DNA of 15,021 nucleotides from Spirogloea muscicola (taxonomy: Eukaryota; Streptophyta; Zygnematophyceae; Spirogloeales; Spirogloeaceae), in assembly GCA_009602725.1 (NCBI GenBank), contig WELB01000145.1, forward strand, positions 236,793 through 251,813, read 5' to 3'. Made by a program: the position numbers and the translations under genes. This document shows, in pieces, positions 1 to 6,894 of this stretch (the stretch's first letter is position 1; every line of letters starts with the position of its first letter). A model generated the notes under the pieces. It saw only the letters and a list, made by a program, of their open reading frames with translations. It did not search any database and was not told where the DNA came from.

Positions 1-60
1 GGTAGGGGCTGGGAAAGGCCAGCCCGTTTTGTTTCTTTTAAAGTAGAAGAGCTGATTCTT
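1..60 (-). mobile_element. LINE 3'-tail remnant
   Basis: A short remnant of the LINE 3' tail found throughout the left half of the window, in minus orientation. GGGCTGG (6-12) pairs with CCAGCCC (19-25) around a six-base loop, preceded by the TAGGG edge seen on minus copies. It is cut by the window edge, so its parent copy cannot be assigned. Confidence 0.55.
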
Positions 61-129
61 TGGAAGAGCTCACTCCCTATGGTGGCGGGTGCGCCCCAGC
101 GAGTGGCCCCAGCTCGGTGGCCCGCACTT

Positions 130-462
130 CTGAAGCGCTGCTTAGGAGACGAGTTTGTCACACTCGCCGTCGACGTACACGGAGCTATTGGGACAAAATG
201 GCTTGACCTTCTTCACCGCCTTGCACGGCGTGCAGTGGCCCGCCGCCACGGGCAGCAGAGCGAGCAGCCTGGCTTCAATGTCGCCGGGTCCCTCGCTCAA
301 GTCTTCCGGATGCGCTTGGCCATTTCTTTGCAGCGGTCCCTTGCCTTCGCGGTTCACTTGCGCGCAGGCCGCGCTTTGGCTGCGGCCTCCGGCTTCCGTC
401 AGGGCGACGTCTATCCGCCTGCTAGCTAACCTGATTTGCATCTACTGACTAGAGGTTACTGA
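130..462 (+). pseudogene. Degenerate LINE ORF C-terminus (C-subfamily copy)
   Basis: This is the 3' end of a LINE ORF, truncated at its 5' end. The translation carries the end-of-ORF signature shared by all copies here: a DEF..LAVDVHGA.G..WLDLL block (about 150-215), then AGSLAQVFRMRLA (about 285-330), an LQRSLA..VHLRAGRALAAASG block, and a final LLTRGY. A TAA at 427-429 interrupts the frame 11 codons before the position where related copies stop (TGA 460-462), so the copy is dead. The function of this terminal domain is unknown to me; it lies downstream of the reverse transcriptase and endonuclease in the full element. Homology starts near 130; the sequence from 61 to 129 is not assigned. 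Confidence 0.8.
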
Positions 463-598
463 GAGTCCCCTTGCTGCGGTCTTGGCACTTAGCACCTTGC
501 TTTCTGCACCATCCGGCTCCTTCAGACCTTGTCCATTCCTTTGGGCTGGCCTTTCACAGCCACCAGTCAATCTGGCCGCGCCTTCTTCGTTCACTTCG
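463..598 (+). repeat. C-type LINE 3' UTR tail
   Basis: 3' UTR of the preceding copy. It contains a CTTAGCACC stretch, then GACCTTGTCCATTCC, a GGCTG/CAGCC hairpin (544-561), and the block CCAGTCAATCTGGCCGCGCC that defines the C subfamily. Closely related C tails lie at 4365-4489 (minus), 6031-6150 and 6165-6290. It ends tail-to-tail against the minus-strand A element near 600-630. Confidence 0.75.
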
Positions 599-629
599 TT
601 CAAACAAAGTGCGCGCCGATAGAGAGTAG

Positions 630-3395
630 AAGAAAGAAAGTGCTCGCCCATAGAGAAGAGGGGCTGACAAAGCCAGCCCAAAAAGAATGGACAATGTCCA
701 AAGCCAAAAGAGAAAGAGGTGCCGAAAAAGGACTACACCTTAAAATGCTACAAAACACAAGACGATTTAGAGGGAAGCTCAGTACCCGTGAGTGAGCAAC
801 ATCAGGTCGGAGTAGCTCGCAGCAGCGAAAGAGGCACTCCGCCGCGACCCAGAGGCCGCAGCCATAGCATGGCCTGCTCGCGTGTGAATGGCGTAGGCAA
901 GGGAGCGTTGAAACGATACCGCCAGGCGCATACGGAAGACTTGGGCGAGTGAACTGGCGGCGCTGAAGCCGGGCATCGCCCCTGGCAGACCCTGCCGCTG
1001 GTCGATGGCAAACGGGCAAGCCGCTGGAGGAGATCCAGCCAGCGGCTGCCGAAAGCCCCGTGTACAACTATCGCCAGGGCCGCCAACTCATCACCAACCG
1101 GGTGATCGGCATAGTTTTGCTCCTTGCCCCAGGCCGCCCTGGCCGACCGCGTGCCCTGCGAACGACGCCGATCTGATGGGATTGGCGGAATCAGTGCAGT
1201 CAGTTGTCACCACATCGGCGATGATGCGGGGACCGCCGCCGGGCGGGATGGCGACCAGGTCGGCGCGTCGAGTATGGGGCTGGCCGTCCACGCCCAGCTG
1301 GATGGGCATTATTGAGGTGTTTTCCACAGCCACCTAGAAGCCCGCCTCCATAAACACCCCCTGCATGCCATCTTGCAGGAGATCGTGGGAACCGGTCCGC
1401 TCGCCCCCGTGCGCGCAACGGAGCATATGCGCAGCCAGCTCCGCAGGGTCGGCATGACGGGCACCACACTCGCACTGAGTGACGCCCACGAGGCAGGGAG
1501 GGAGGAGGCCAGAGAGCCGGTGGACCGCCGTCCTGAAGACCTCATCGGGCATGGTGAGCGCGCGTAGAGTGGGAGCGCTGATAACCACGCCGCCGCCCCA
1601 GGGGAGGAGGCTGAGAGAAGCCGGGCTCGCCCGCGTAGGTCAGACAGAGGGAGAAGCTCCACCACCTGGTCAGAGGCCGCTCTTTCAACCAGCGCCGTGA
1701 AGCGTGCCTGGGCACGCAGGTCAGGGGTGTGGGCGAGGTGGACGAAGGGGACGGCCTGCTCCGTTTTGTTGTGTGGGCCGCCAGGAGCCCATCCCGGGCA
1801 GAGCGGAGGGCAACCTGGAAGGGCAGCTGGCCGATCTCCACGTCAGCTGCCGCCCGCTCCAGGGCACGCTGGCCGTGGACGATGAATCTCTGGCACATGG
1901 GGGCTGCAACCTGAGCCCAGCTGCCCATGTAGGCCGCCACGCAGGCGCGGGCAACTGAGCGGCATCCCAAGCCGCCGCGGCTGGCCGGCAGGCTAGCCTG
2001 CAGCAGCGCTGCTGGTGAAGTGAGGAACGCAGGGTGCTGCACGAGGGTGGCTGCGGACGCCAGGATGCCGGAGTCAAATGCCGCATACGCTGCCTTCACC
2101 GCCGGTGAGGGAGGGATGGTGCAGGCCAGATAGTGTGGCCGCTGCGCAATGCAACGGGTCAGCATAGCGGTTGCCAGCTGCATGTCCTGCAGCGTGTGAA
2201 GACGGTCCGCCGGCCGGAGGTGTTCCTGCAGCCGCGCCTGCAGCTGCTCCGTCACAAAGGTAGGTGCGCCTAGGGGGACGCTGAGAAGGGTGAGGCCCCC
2301 GGCTGGTGTCTGGCAGCCCACAGGCAGGCGCAGGTGGGCTGGCAGGCCCAGAGGGGACCAGGCGCTGCATTTGTCCACCCGAATGTCCAGGCCGATCGCG
2401 CTCAGCTGCACTTGGAGGGTGGCAAAGGCTGCTGCGACGTCCTCTGGCTTCCCCACCAGCGTGGTGTCATCAGCGTATGTCGGCACGAGAACGCCAGGGT
2501 GAACCGCGACCGTTGCCTGGAGCGCACGGTGATGTGCCAACGCATAGTAAAACCCTGCCAGTGAATTCCCTTGGCGCGCGCCCCTAGTGGAGTGGAGGGT
2601 CTCCACCTCACCACCCCCCGCCCGCACAACAGCTCGCATGGCTGACCGTACCCCAGCCTGTAAAAGGGTAGAAGGCTGGGGAAGGCCTGTCTCAGCTCCT
2701 CCGCGATGACATCACAATCAACGCTGTTGAAGGCGTTGCGGACGTCGACCGCCATAGCCACCCACTCGGGATGCAGGTCCAGGGCGGCCCGTACCCCGTG
2801 CACGACCGTCTCACCGCCGCTCCGCAGCCCCGCACCAAATTATAGGGGCGCCAGGTGTGCCTGGGCCTGCCCTGCGTGCTGTTGCCAAAGCGCGCGCCCC
2901 ACCAGGCAGTAGAGCACCTCACCGATGGCAATGGGCCTGAAACCCCCACCCGCTTTGCTGAGCGCCATCAGTGTACTGGTGCAGAGGATGCGGCAAATGC
3001 TGGCCTGGACCTGGTCGCGAGCGAGGAGCTGGCACACCTGGTGGAGCGCCTGGAAGTCGGCCGGGTCGCCTTCCAGGAAGATCTCCCGGAGGTGCTCGGT
3101 AAGCTTGTGGGAAGGACCTCTAGCGGCTGCTCTGCAGGGCCTTCCGCAGGGCGGCGGCTTCGAGGACCACCTCCTCCGGCGGTGCGAAGGTGGCCAGCCA
3201 CGGGGGCAGGGGGGTGCGAGCCGCAGGGTGCAGGGACTCCAAGGCCGCCCTTGTGGCAGCATTGGTGGGCGCCAGCACCGAGTCGTCCAGGGCCGCCCTG
3301 AACAACTCGCCCGCGTGACCAAAACGCAGAGTCCGGCGGACGTTGGCGGCCCTGTCTGGTGCGGCCCGCGCGTCACCTCGGTTTGCTGCCTAAAT
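630..3395 (-). mobile_element. 5'-truncated A-subfamily LINE (non-LTR retrotransposon)
   Basis: This is the longest element in the window, about 2.8 kb on the minus strand. It runs from a truncated pre-RT region (3395) through reverse transcriptase, zinc knuckle, endonuclease-like motif and the terminal domain (stop at 779-781) to a 3' UTR. The UTR holds the GGACATTGTCC box and the hairpin GGGCTG/CAGCCC (661-679), and ends in the conserved block at 640-660 followed by an AGAAGAAAGAAAG-type end (the reverse complement of a TTC-rich 3' end). No poly(A) is present. At its 5' side it abuts a second A copy with an inverted segment. Several frameshifts and at least two in-frame stops make it non-autonomous. 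Confidence 0.85.
780..3375 (-). pseudogene. LINE reverse transcriptase / restriction-like endonuclease ORF, degenerate
   Basis: The product would be the multifunctional protein that nicks target DNA and reverse transcribes LINE RNA. Visible in order on the minus strand: FRPIAIGEV (about 2915-2941, RT fingers); MAVDVRNAFNSVD (about 2717-2755, motif A with its catalytic Asp); ARQGNSLAG (about 2553-2579, motif B, with N-S where D-P is common); YADD (2466-2477, catalytic motif C); GLDIRVDKC (motif D). Further on are C-x-C-x12-H-x3-C (1415-1474, zinc knuckle) and RADLV, 13 residues, then D in IIADVV (1214-1267). That last arrangement fits the R/K-x-D...D/E motif of the C-terminal restriction-like endonuclease of R2/CRE/NeSL-type LINEs. 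The terminal block VVHGAFGSRWLDLL follows (about 1010-1075). Breaks: a stop near 2840, a shift near 2620, a shift near 1760, a stop at 1334-1336, a stop near 1090, a shift near 1000. Classification into a named clade is inference. Confidence 0.85.
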
Positions 3396-3532
3396 CAGCC
3401 GGAGGGAGAAGCTCCACCACCTGGTCGGAGGCCGCTTTTTCAACCAGCGCCGAGAAGCGTGCCTGGGCACGCTGGTCTGGGGTGTGGGCGAGGTGGATGA
3501 AAGGAACGGCCTGTTCCGACATGTGGGGGTGG
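3396..3532 (-). mobile_element. Inverted 5' segment of a second A-subfamily LINE copy
   Basis: This segment is a second copy of the element's region at about 1640-1763 (post-RT stretch, translating as HLAHTPD.RAQARF.ALVE.AASDQVVELLP), in the same plus-strand orientation as that region and so antisense to the A fragment that follows at 3533. Identity to 1640-1763 is about 90 percent by eye. The arrangement (inverted internal segment, junction, then 3' end in the opposite orientation) is that of a twin-primed LINE insertion. Confidence 0.7.
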
Positions 3533-3546
3533 ACCCCCACATGTCG
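3517..3546. repeat. Perfect palindrome at the inversion junction
   Basis: CGACATGTGGGGGT (3517-3530) is the exact reverse complement of ACCCCCACATGTCG (3533-3546), separated by GG. The 14-bp arms sit exactly where the A copy changes orientation. Neither arm has a counterpart at the corresponding place in the long A element. Confidence 0.9.
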
Positions 3547-3893
3547 ACCGGCGGCCGGGTCTGCCAGGGGCGATGCCCGGCTTCAACGCCGCCGGTTCGC
3601 TTGCACAAGTCTTCCGCATGCGCCTGGCCGTATCGCTTCAACGCTCCCTTGCCCACGCCGTCCACACGCGAGCAGGCCGTGCTATGGCCGCCGCCTCTGG
3701 GTCTCGGCGGAGTGCCTCTTTCCCTGCAGCGCGCTACTCAGACCTGATGTTGCTCACTCGTGGGTACTGAGCTTCCCTTTGCATCGTTTCTGTGTTCTGC
3801 GGTGTTTTGTAGTGTAGTCCTTTCCCGGCTCCTCTTCTTTGGCTTTGGACATTGTCCATTCTTTTTTGGGCTGGCTTTGCCAGCCCCTCTTCT
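3533..3893 (+). mobile_element. A-subfamily LINE 3' fragment, plus strand
   Basis: This is the 3' part of the second A copy. It translates as MPGFNAAGSLAQVFRMRLA... and ends ...YSDLMLLTRGY with stop TGA at 3768-3770, matching the long element's C-terminus nearly residue for residue. The 3' UTR that follows has GGACATTGTCC (3847-3857) and the hairpin GGGCTGGC (3868-3875) / GCCAGCCC (3879-3886). It then breaks off at about 3893, where the next copy begins, so the usual ATGGGCGAG edge is missing. Confidence 0.8.
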
Positions 3894-3895
3894 CT

Positions 3896-4105
3896 TCGCC
3901 AGGGGACCCGCTTCCAGGAACCCAGTTTCTCTGACCTGAGGCTGCCTAGTAGGGGTTACTGAGTGCTTCGTAGCTGCTTCGTTTCTTTTTTGTGCTTGTT
4001 GTCCTTCGTACTTCCCCTGGCCCCTTCTCGTCCTTTGTTCATTCTTTTTTGGGCTGGCTTTTACCAGCCCCTATCCTCAATGGGCGAGCCCTTTCTTCTT
4101 TTACT
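3896..4105 (+). mobile_element. 5'-truncated B-subfamily LINE copy (B1)
   Basis: It begins inside the last 20 codons of the ORF, which read through to FSDLRLPSRGY and TGA at 3960-3962. The B-type 3' UTR follows: GTGCTTGTTGTCC, CTTCCCCTGGCCCC, then hairpin GGGCTGG/CCAGCCC (4051-4070), TATCCTCAATGGGCGAGC and a TTTCTTCTTTT end. It also serves as the uninterrupted comparison for the two insertions in B3 (5041-6030). Confidence 0.75.
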
Positions 4106-4187
4106 GAGGAGCCAAATCACCACCACGGAAGCCATTAGCCTGGGCTAATGCACAAACGGCACGCTGGTGTATCTCTAGTGCTTGGAA
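4106..4187. other. Unassigned spacer between LINE tails
   Basis: About 80 bases with no recognisable element. The only structure is a short palindrome, CATTAGCC (4133-4140) / GGCTAATG (4143-4150). Confidence 0.5.
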
Positions 4188-4229
4188 GCGAAGAAGTGGC
4201 ACTCCCAATGGGGGCAAGGGCTGTGAAAA
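4188..4229 (-). mobile_element. Very short D-subfamily LINE tail (D1)
   Basis: About 42 bases matching the extreme 3' end of the D tails at 4585-4637 and 5483-5530: GAAGAAGTGGCACTCCCAAT, then GGGGGCAAGGGCTGTGAAAA. Truncation falls inside the hairpin, so only half of it remains. This is an extreme 5' truncation with no coding content. Confidence 0.65.
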
Positions 4230-4230
4230 G

Positions 4231-4347
4231 GCTGTGTTGTTGTGCTTGTTTTCCTTAGCGCTTCCCCTGGCCCCCTTCTCGTACTTTGTTCCTTCTTTTT
4301 TGGGCTGGCTTTTCCAGCCCCTATCCTCAATGGGCGAGCCCTTTCTC
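4231..4347 (+). mobile_element. B-subfamily LINE tail only (B2)
   Basis: 3' UTR only: GTTGTGCTTGTTTTCC, CTTCCCCTGGCCCCC, hairpin GGGCTGG/CCAGCCC (4302-4320) and TATCCTCAATGGGCGAGC. It is nearly identical to the tails of B1 and B3. A 17-base AAAAAGCCAGCCCGAAA scrap at about 4348-4364 may be another truncated tail. Confidence 0.7.
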
Positions 4348-4364
4348 CAAAAAGCCAGCCCGAA

Positions 4365-4489
4365 AGCAGCAAGCGCGGCCCGATTAACAGGTGGCTGGGA
4401 GAGGCCAGCCCAAAAGGAATGGACAAGGTCTGAAGGAGCCGGAGTGCTAAGGACTGAGACAGCAGCAAGCGGACTCTTAGTAACCTCTA
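4365..4489 (-). mobile_element. C-subfamily LINE tail, minus strand (C2)
   Basis: Read on the minus strand it starts with the last codons of the ORF (LTRG-Y then a stop, 4476-4489). It continues through CTTAGCACTCCGGCTCC and GACCTTGTCCATTCC, the hairpin GGCTGG/CCAGCC (4393-4410), and the CCACCTGTTAATCGGGCCGC block. It faces B2 tail-to-tail. Confidence 0.7.
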
Positions 4490-4533
4490 GTCAAAAGCCA
4501 GCCTCTTGCTGTGAAAAGCCAGCCTCTTGCTTG
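4490..4533. repeat. Short tandem duplication, about 21 bp
   Basis: The unit TGAAAAGCCAGCCTCTTGCT (4511-4530) is preceded by a near-identical copy (4491-4510). Between LINE fragments; origin unknown. Confidence 0.6.
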
Positions 4534-4637
4534 GTCGCTGCTTAGCTCGTAGTTTGGCCCCTTCGAACCTTGTCAATTCTTTTCGGGCTGGCTTCTCACA
4601 GCCCTTGCCCCCATTGGGAGAGCCACTTCTTCTTCTT
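4534..4637 (+). mobile_element. D-subfamily LINE tail (D2), half of a 104-bp inverted repeat
   Basis: 3' UTR only: GCTTAGCTCGTAGTTTGGCC, CCTTGTCAATTC, hairpin GGGCTG/CAGCCC (4585-4604), CCCCATTGGGAGAGCC and a CTTCTTCTTCTT end. By eye it is identical, base for base, to the reverse complement of 5483-5586 (D3). Confidence 0.85.
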
Positions 4638-4659
4638 GCTTGGGAGCGCAAGAGAGAAG

Positions 4660-4757
4660 AGAGAAGAAAGAAGAGGGGCTGGCAGATGCCAGCCCGAAAC
4701 GAATGGACAAAATCCAAATAGCCAAAAAGATGGCAAGAAGTAACATGACACAGCTAG
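4660..4757 (-). mobile_element. LINE tail, minus strand, subfamily unclear
   Basis: A perfect hairpin GGGCTGGCA/TGCCAGCCC (4676-4684 / 4687-4695) is followed by CGAAACGAATGGACAAAATCC, the reverse complement of the box that precedes the hairpin in other tails. It lies tail-to-tail with D2; the interval 4638-4660 is an AGAGAGAAGA-type simple repeat. Confidence 0.6.
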
Positions 4758-5030
4758 ACTTCGTTCATTCTTCTTCCGCTCGCTGCAAGGCCGCCAAACA
4801 CGCTGACCACCCGGCTGGGGACGAGTTCGTACCCCTGGCCGTGGATGTGCACGGACGGGGCTCTCGGGTCCCAGTGGCTCGACCTGCTGGCCAGGCTTGC
4901 GCGACGCGCTGTGTCCCGCAGGCGAGGTGAGCAGGCTGACTTCAACGCCGCTGGCTCGTTGGCCCAAGTCTGTCGCATCCGACTAGCCGTATCCCTTCAG
5001 CGATCCATGGCCCACGCTTTACACCTGCGC
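4758..5030 (+). pseudogene. LINE ORF C-terminal fragment, D-like
   Basis: The translation gives DEFVPLAVDVHG, a frameshift near 4850, then ALGSQWLDLLARLARRAVSRRRGE, DFNAAGSLAQVCRIRLA and MAHALHLR, where homology stops at 5030 next to B3. It is closest to D3 (same SRRRGE..ADFNAAGS stretch). No 3' tail belonging to this fragment is found immediately downstream. It is truncated at both ends and frameshifted. Confidence 0.75.
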
Positions 5031-5286
5031 CAATCGAGCTAAGGAGCTCAAATATGCTGATCATCTGCGGGAAGATGAGTTCTTCCCGCTGGCTAACGAC
5101 ACGCATGGGGCGTTGGGCGCTCGGTGGCTTGAGCTGCTCAACCAGCTCGCCCGCCACGCCATCGTCCGCCGTTTCCATGGGGAGCCGGTGGACTTTCCTG
5201 CAGCGGGGTTGCTAGCGCAGGTGTACTGGATGCGCTTGGCCGTCTCGATGCAGAGGTCTATGGCCCGCGCGCTGCACCTGCGTGCC

Positions 5287-5402
5287 GGCAGAAGAAGAAA
5301 GAAGAAAAAGAAAGTACTCGCCCATAGAGAAGAGGGACTGGCAAAGCCAGCCCAAAAAAGAATGGACAATGTCCAAAGCCCAAATAAGAGGAGAAGGGCA
5401 GA
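5287..5402. repeat. 6-bp target-site duplication around the A insertion
   Basis: GGCAGA occurs at 5287-5292 and again at 5397-5402, flanking the 104-bp A tail. Removing the insert and one duplicate restores the reading frame (AGR then ALAAASG) seen in other copies. Confidence 0.7.
5293..5396 (-). mobile_element. A-subfamily LINE tail inserted in B3 (104 bp)
   Basis: A 3' UTR-only A copy on the minus strand: GGACATTGTCC box (5364-5374), hairpin (5334-5353, one mismatch), CTCGCCCATAGAGAAG edge, and an AGAAGAAAGAAGAAAAAG end facing left (TTC-rich as read on its own strand). It shows that as little as about 100 bases of tail was sufficient in a mobilised copy. Confidence 0.8.
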
Positions 5403-5474
5403 GCCCTCGCTGCTGCCTCTGGCTCTGGCCAGGGGACCCACTTCCAGGAGCCTAGCTTCTCTGACCTGAGGCTG

Positions 5475-5880
5475 CTTAGCAGAAGAAGAAGAAGTGGCTC
5501 TCCCAATGGGGGCAAGGGCTGTGAGAAGCCAGCCCGAAAAGAATTGACAAGGTTCGAAGGGGCCAAACTACGAGCTAAGCAGCGACTGCGGGGCCTGAAG
5601 AGGCTATGGCAGAACGGGGGAGGATGGATCACTTAGTAGTTACGAGTGAGGAGCCTCACATCCGACAGACTAGCTGCCGGTAAACTATCCCCCTGATGAA
5701 AGCCGGAGGCCGCAGCGAGAGCACGGCCAGCACGCAGATGCAAGGCGTGGGCCATGGACCGCTGGAGGGAGACGGACAAGCGCATACGATACACCTGAGC
5801 CCACGAGCCAGCGGCGTTGAAGTCAGCCGGCTCACCGCGCCTGCGGGACACAGCGCGCCGTGCAAGCCTGGCCTTAGCAG
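5475..5880. repeat. 8-bp target-site duplication around D3
   Basis: CTTAGCAG is at 5475-5482 and 5873-5880. The uninterrupted relative at 3943-3962 reads CCTAGTAGGGGTTACTGA with no insert, so the boundary is well supported. Confidence 0.8.
5483..5872 (-). mobile_element. D-subfamily LINE copy inserted in B3 (D3)
   Basis: A 390-bp 5'-truncated copy on the minus strand. Coding part 5633-5872: ...RRRGEPADFNAAGSWAQVYRM..., AHALHLRAGRALAAASGFHQ, ending SDVRLLTRNY and stop at 5633-5635. The 3' UTR (5632-5483) carries the D tail, hairpin 5516-5535, and a GAAGAAGAAGAAG end (TTC repeat on its own strand) touching the target-site duplication. Confidence 0.85.
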
Positions 5881-6030
5881 GGGTTACTGAGTAATACGTA
5901 GCTGCTTTGTTTCTTGTTGTGCTTGTTTTTCTTAGCGCTTCCCCTGGCCCCCTTCTCGTACTTCGTTCCTTCTTTTTGGGCTGGCTTTTCTAGCCCCTAT
6001 CCTCAATGGTGGCGAGCCCTTCCTATTAGG

Positions 6031-6150
6031 CTTGCTTGCTGCTGTCTTAGTCCTTAGCACTCCGGCTCCTCCACTTGAGACCTTGTCCATCCCTTTAGGC
6101 TGGCCTCTCCCAGCCACCGGTGAATCTGGCCGCGCTTGCTTCCGAAGGAT
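6031..6150 (+). mobile_element. C-subfamily LINE tail (C3)
   Basis: 3' UTR only: TTGCTGCTGTCTTAGTCC, CTTAGCACTCCGGCTCC, GACCTTGTCCATCCC, hairpin GGCTGG/CCAGCC (6098-6115), CACCGGTGAATCTGGCCGCG. It directly follows the B3 tail. Confidence 0.7.
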
Positions 6151-6164
6151 TGGGAGAGCAAATT

Positions 6165-6290
6165 CTCACCACAGCCATCGCCCCCTTACTCCGACTCCTT
6201 CAGACCTTGTCCATTCTTTTGGGCTGGCCTCTCCCAGCCACCAGTTAATCTGGCCGCGCTTGCTCCTTACTGGAAGAGTCTTCCCTGCTT
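6165..6290 (+). mobile_element. C-subfamily LINE tail (C4)
   Basis: A second C tail in tandem: CTCCTTCAGACCTTGTCCATTC, hairpin GGGCTGG/CCAGCC (6221-6239), CACCAGTTAATCTGGCCGCGC. This is the last recognisable LINE piece before the exchanger gene; the right end fades at about 6265-6290. Confidence 0.7.
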
Positions 6291-6894
6291 CATTTGCGGT
6301 GTAGGACAGGAAGCGGTAGGAAGCCCACGTGGTCGAGGCAGACCATCTGATTGGCTGGCCTGGCAGGTGGTCCGGTGCTCCAGAGCTGGCCGGGCTGGAG
6401 GAGAGGTCGTGGCGTGGCGAGGCGGAGGGCGGTGGGGAGGGAGGGGNAGAGAGAGAGAGAGAGAGAGAGTGCTCACACCGGCTCTCGGCGCCGCCTCTTC
6501 ACCCAGCAACTGATAGAGCGCTCTCACAACAAGGGCTGGGCTGCGACTGTCGTCGCTTGAGGCCGCAGCGACTCGCCAATCTCCATCCTCCCTCGTCCAT
6601 CTATCTCTGGGTGCCTGCTCTGCTCCAGTACCATAACCGGAAAAAGGGTCTGTCCGATGCCCAGTGTCGCCTTCCAATGACAGCTGTCGGCCTGGCCAGG
6701 ACCAGTTGACGAAGGCCTGAAGGCACAGGCGAGGTCGTCGCCAGAGGCTAGCTACAGGCATCTCTGGGATGCTTTGAGCACTGAAAACGTGGGCGTAGAG
6801 GAGCGAAGCGGCAGCAACGAAGGTAGCTGAACTGCTGTACTCAAAGTGAGACAGAGAGGAAAGAGGAGAGACAAAACCAAGGAGAAGGACCATC
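6291..6894 (+). promoter_or_regulatory. 5' flank / probable promoter and 5' UTR of the exchanger gene
   Basis: About 600 bases between the last LINE tail and the first codon. It contains a GA microsatellite and a purine-rich leader just before the ATG (about 6845-6890). I see no clear TATA box. No convincing coding exon for a signal peptide was found here on the plus strand. Promoter assignment rests on position only. Confidence 0.35.
6448..6469. repeat. (GA)n microsatellite beside an ambiguous base
   Basis: About eleven AG/GA units follow the only N in the window (6447). The N probably marks an unresolved length or base in this repeat. Confidence 0.9.

Larger units (their letters stand above)
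5041..5890 (+). pseudogene. LINE ORF C-terminus in three pieces (B3)
   Basis: It begins KELKYADHLREDEFFPLAND at 5041 and stays open for 84 codons to 5292 (ending HLRAGR). It resumes at 5403 with ALAAASGSGQGTHFQEP and runs to LLSR at 5482, whose last codon is completed by G5881, then Gly, Tyr and TGA (5888-5890). Apart from the two insertions no stop or frameshift occurs in about 113 codons, so the copy was probably intact over this part when it was interrupted. It corresponds to the terminal domain of the element ORF; its biochemical role is unknown to me. Confidence 0.8.
5031..6030 (+). mobile_element. B-subfamily LINE copy B3, interrupted by two nested LINE insertions
   Basis: This 5'-truncated copy is split into three parts: 5041-5292, 5403-5482 and 5881-about 6030. 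The gaps hold an A-tail insertion (5293-5396) and a D copy (5483-5872), each bounded by a short direct duplication. Its tail has GTTGTGCTTGTTTTTCTTAG, CTTCCCCTGGCCCCC, hairpin 5978-5996 and TATCCTCAATGGTGGCGAGC. Uninterrupted B1 (3896-4105) gives the expected pre-insertion structure across the second site. Confidence 0.85.

Noticed and set aside
61-129. Start of the plus-strand open frame at 79
   Set aside because: The first residues do not match other LINE C-termini; homology begins near 130, so the ATG at 79 is not a real start.
660-6240. Regularly recurring palindromic GGGCTGG/CCAGCCC units suggesting a CRISPR-like array or MITEs
   Set aside because: Spacing is irregular, orientation varies, and each unit is attached to LINE ORF ends or LINE 3' UTR; they are LINE tails.
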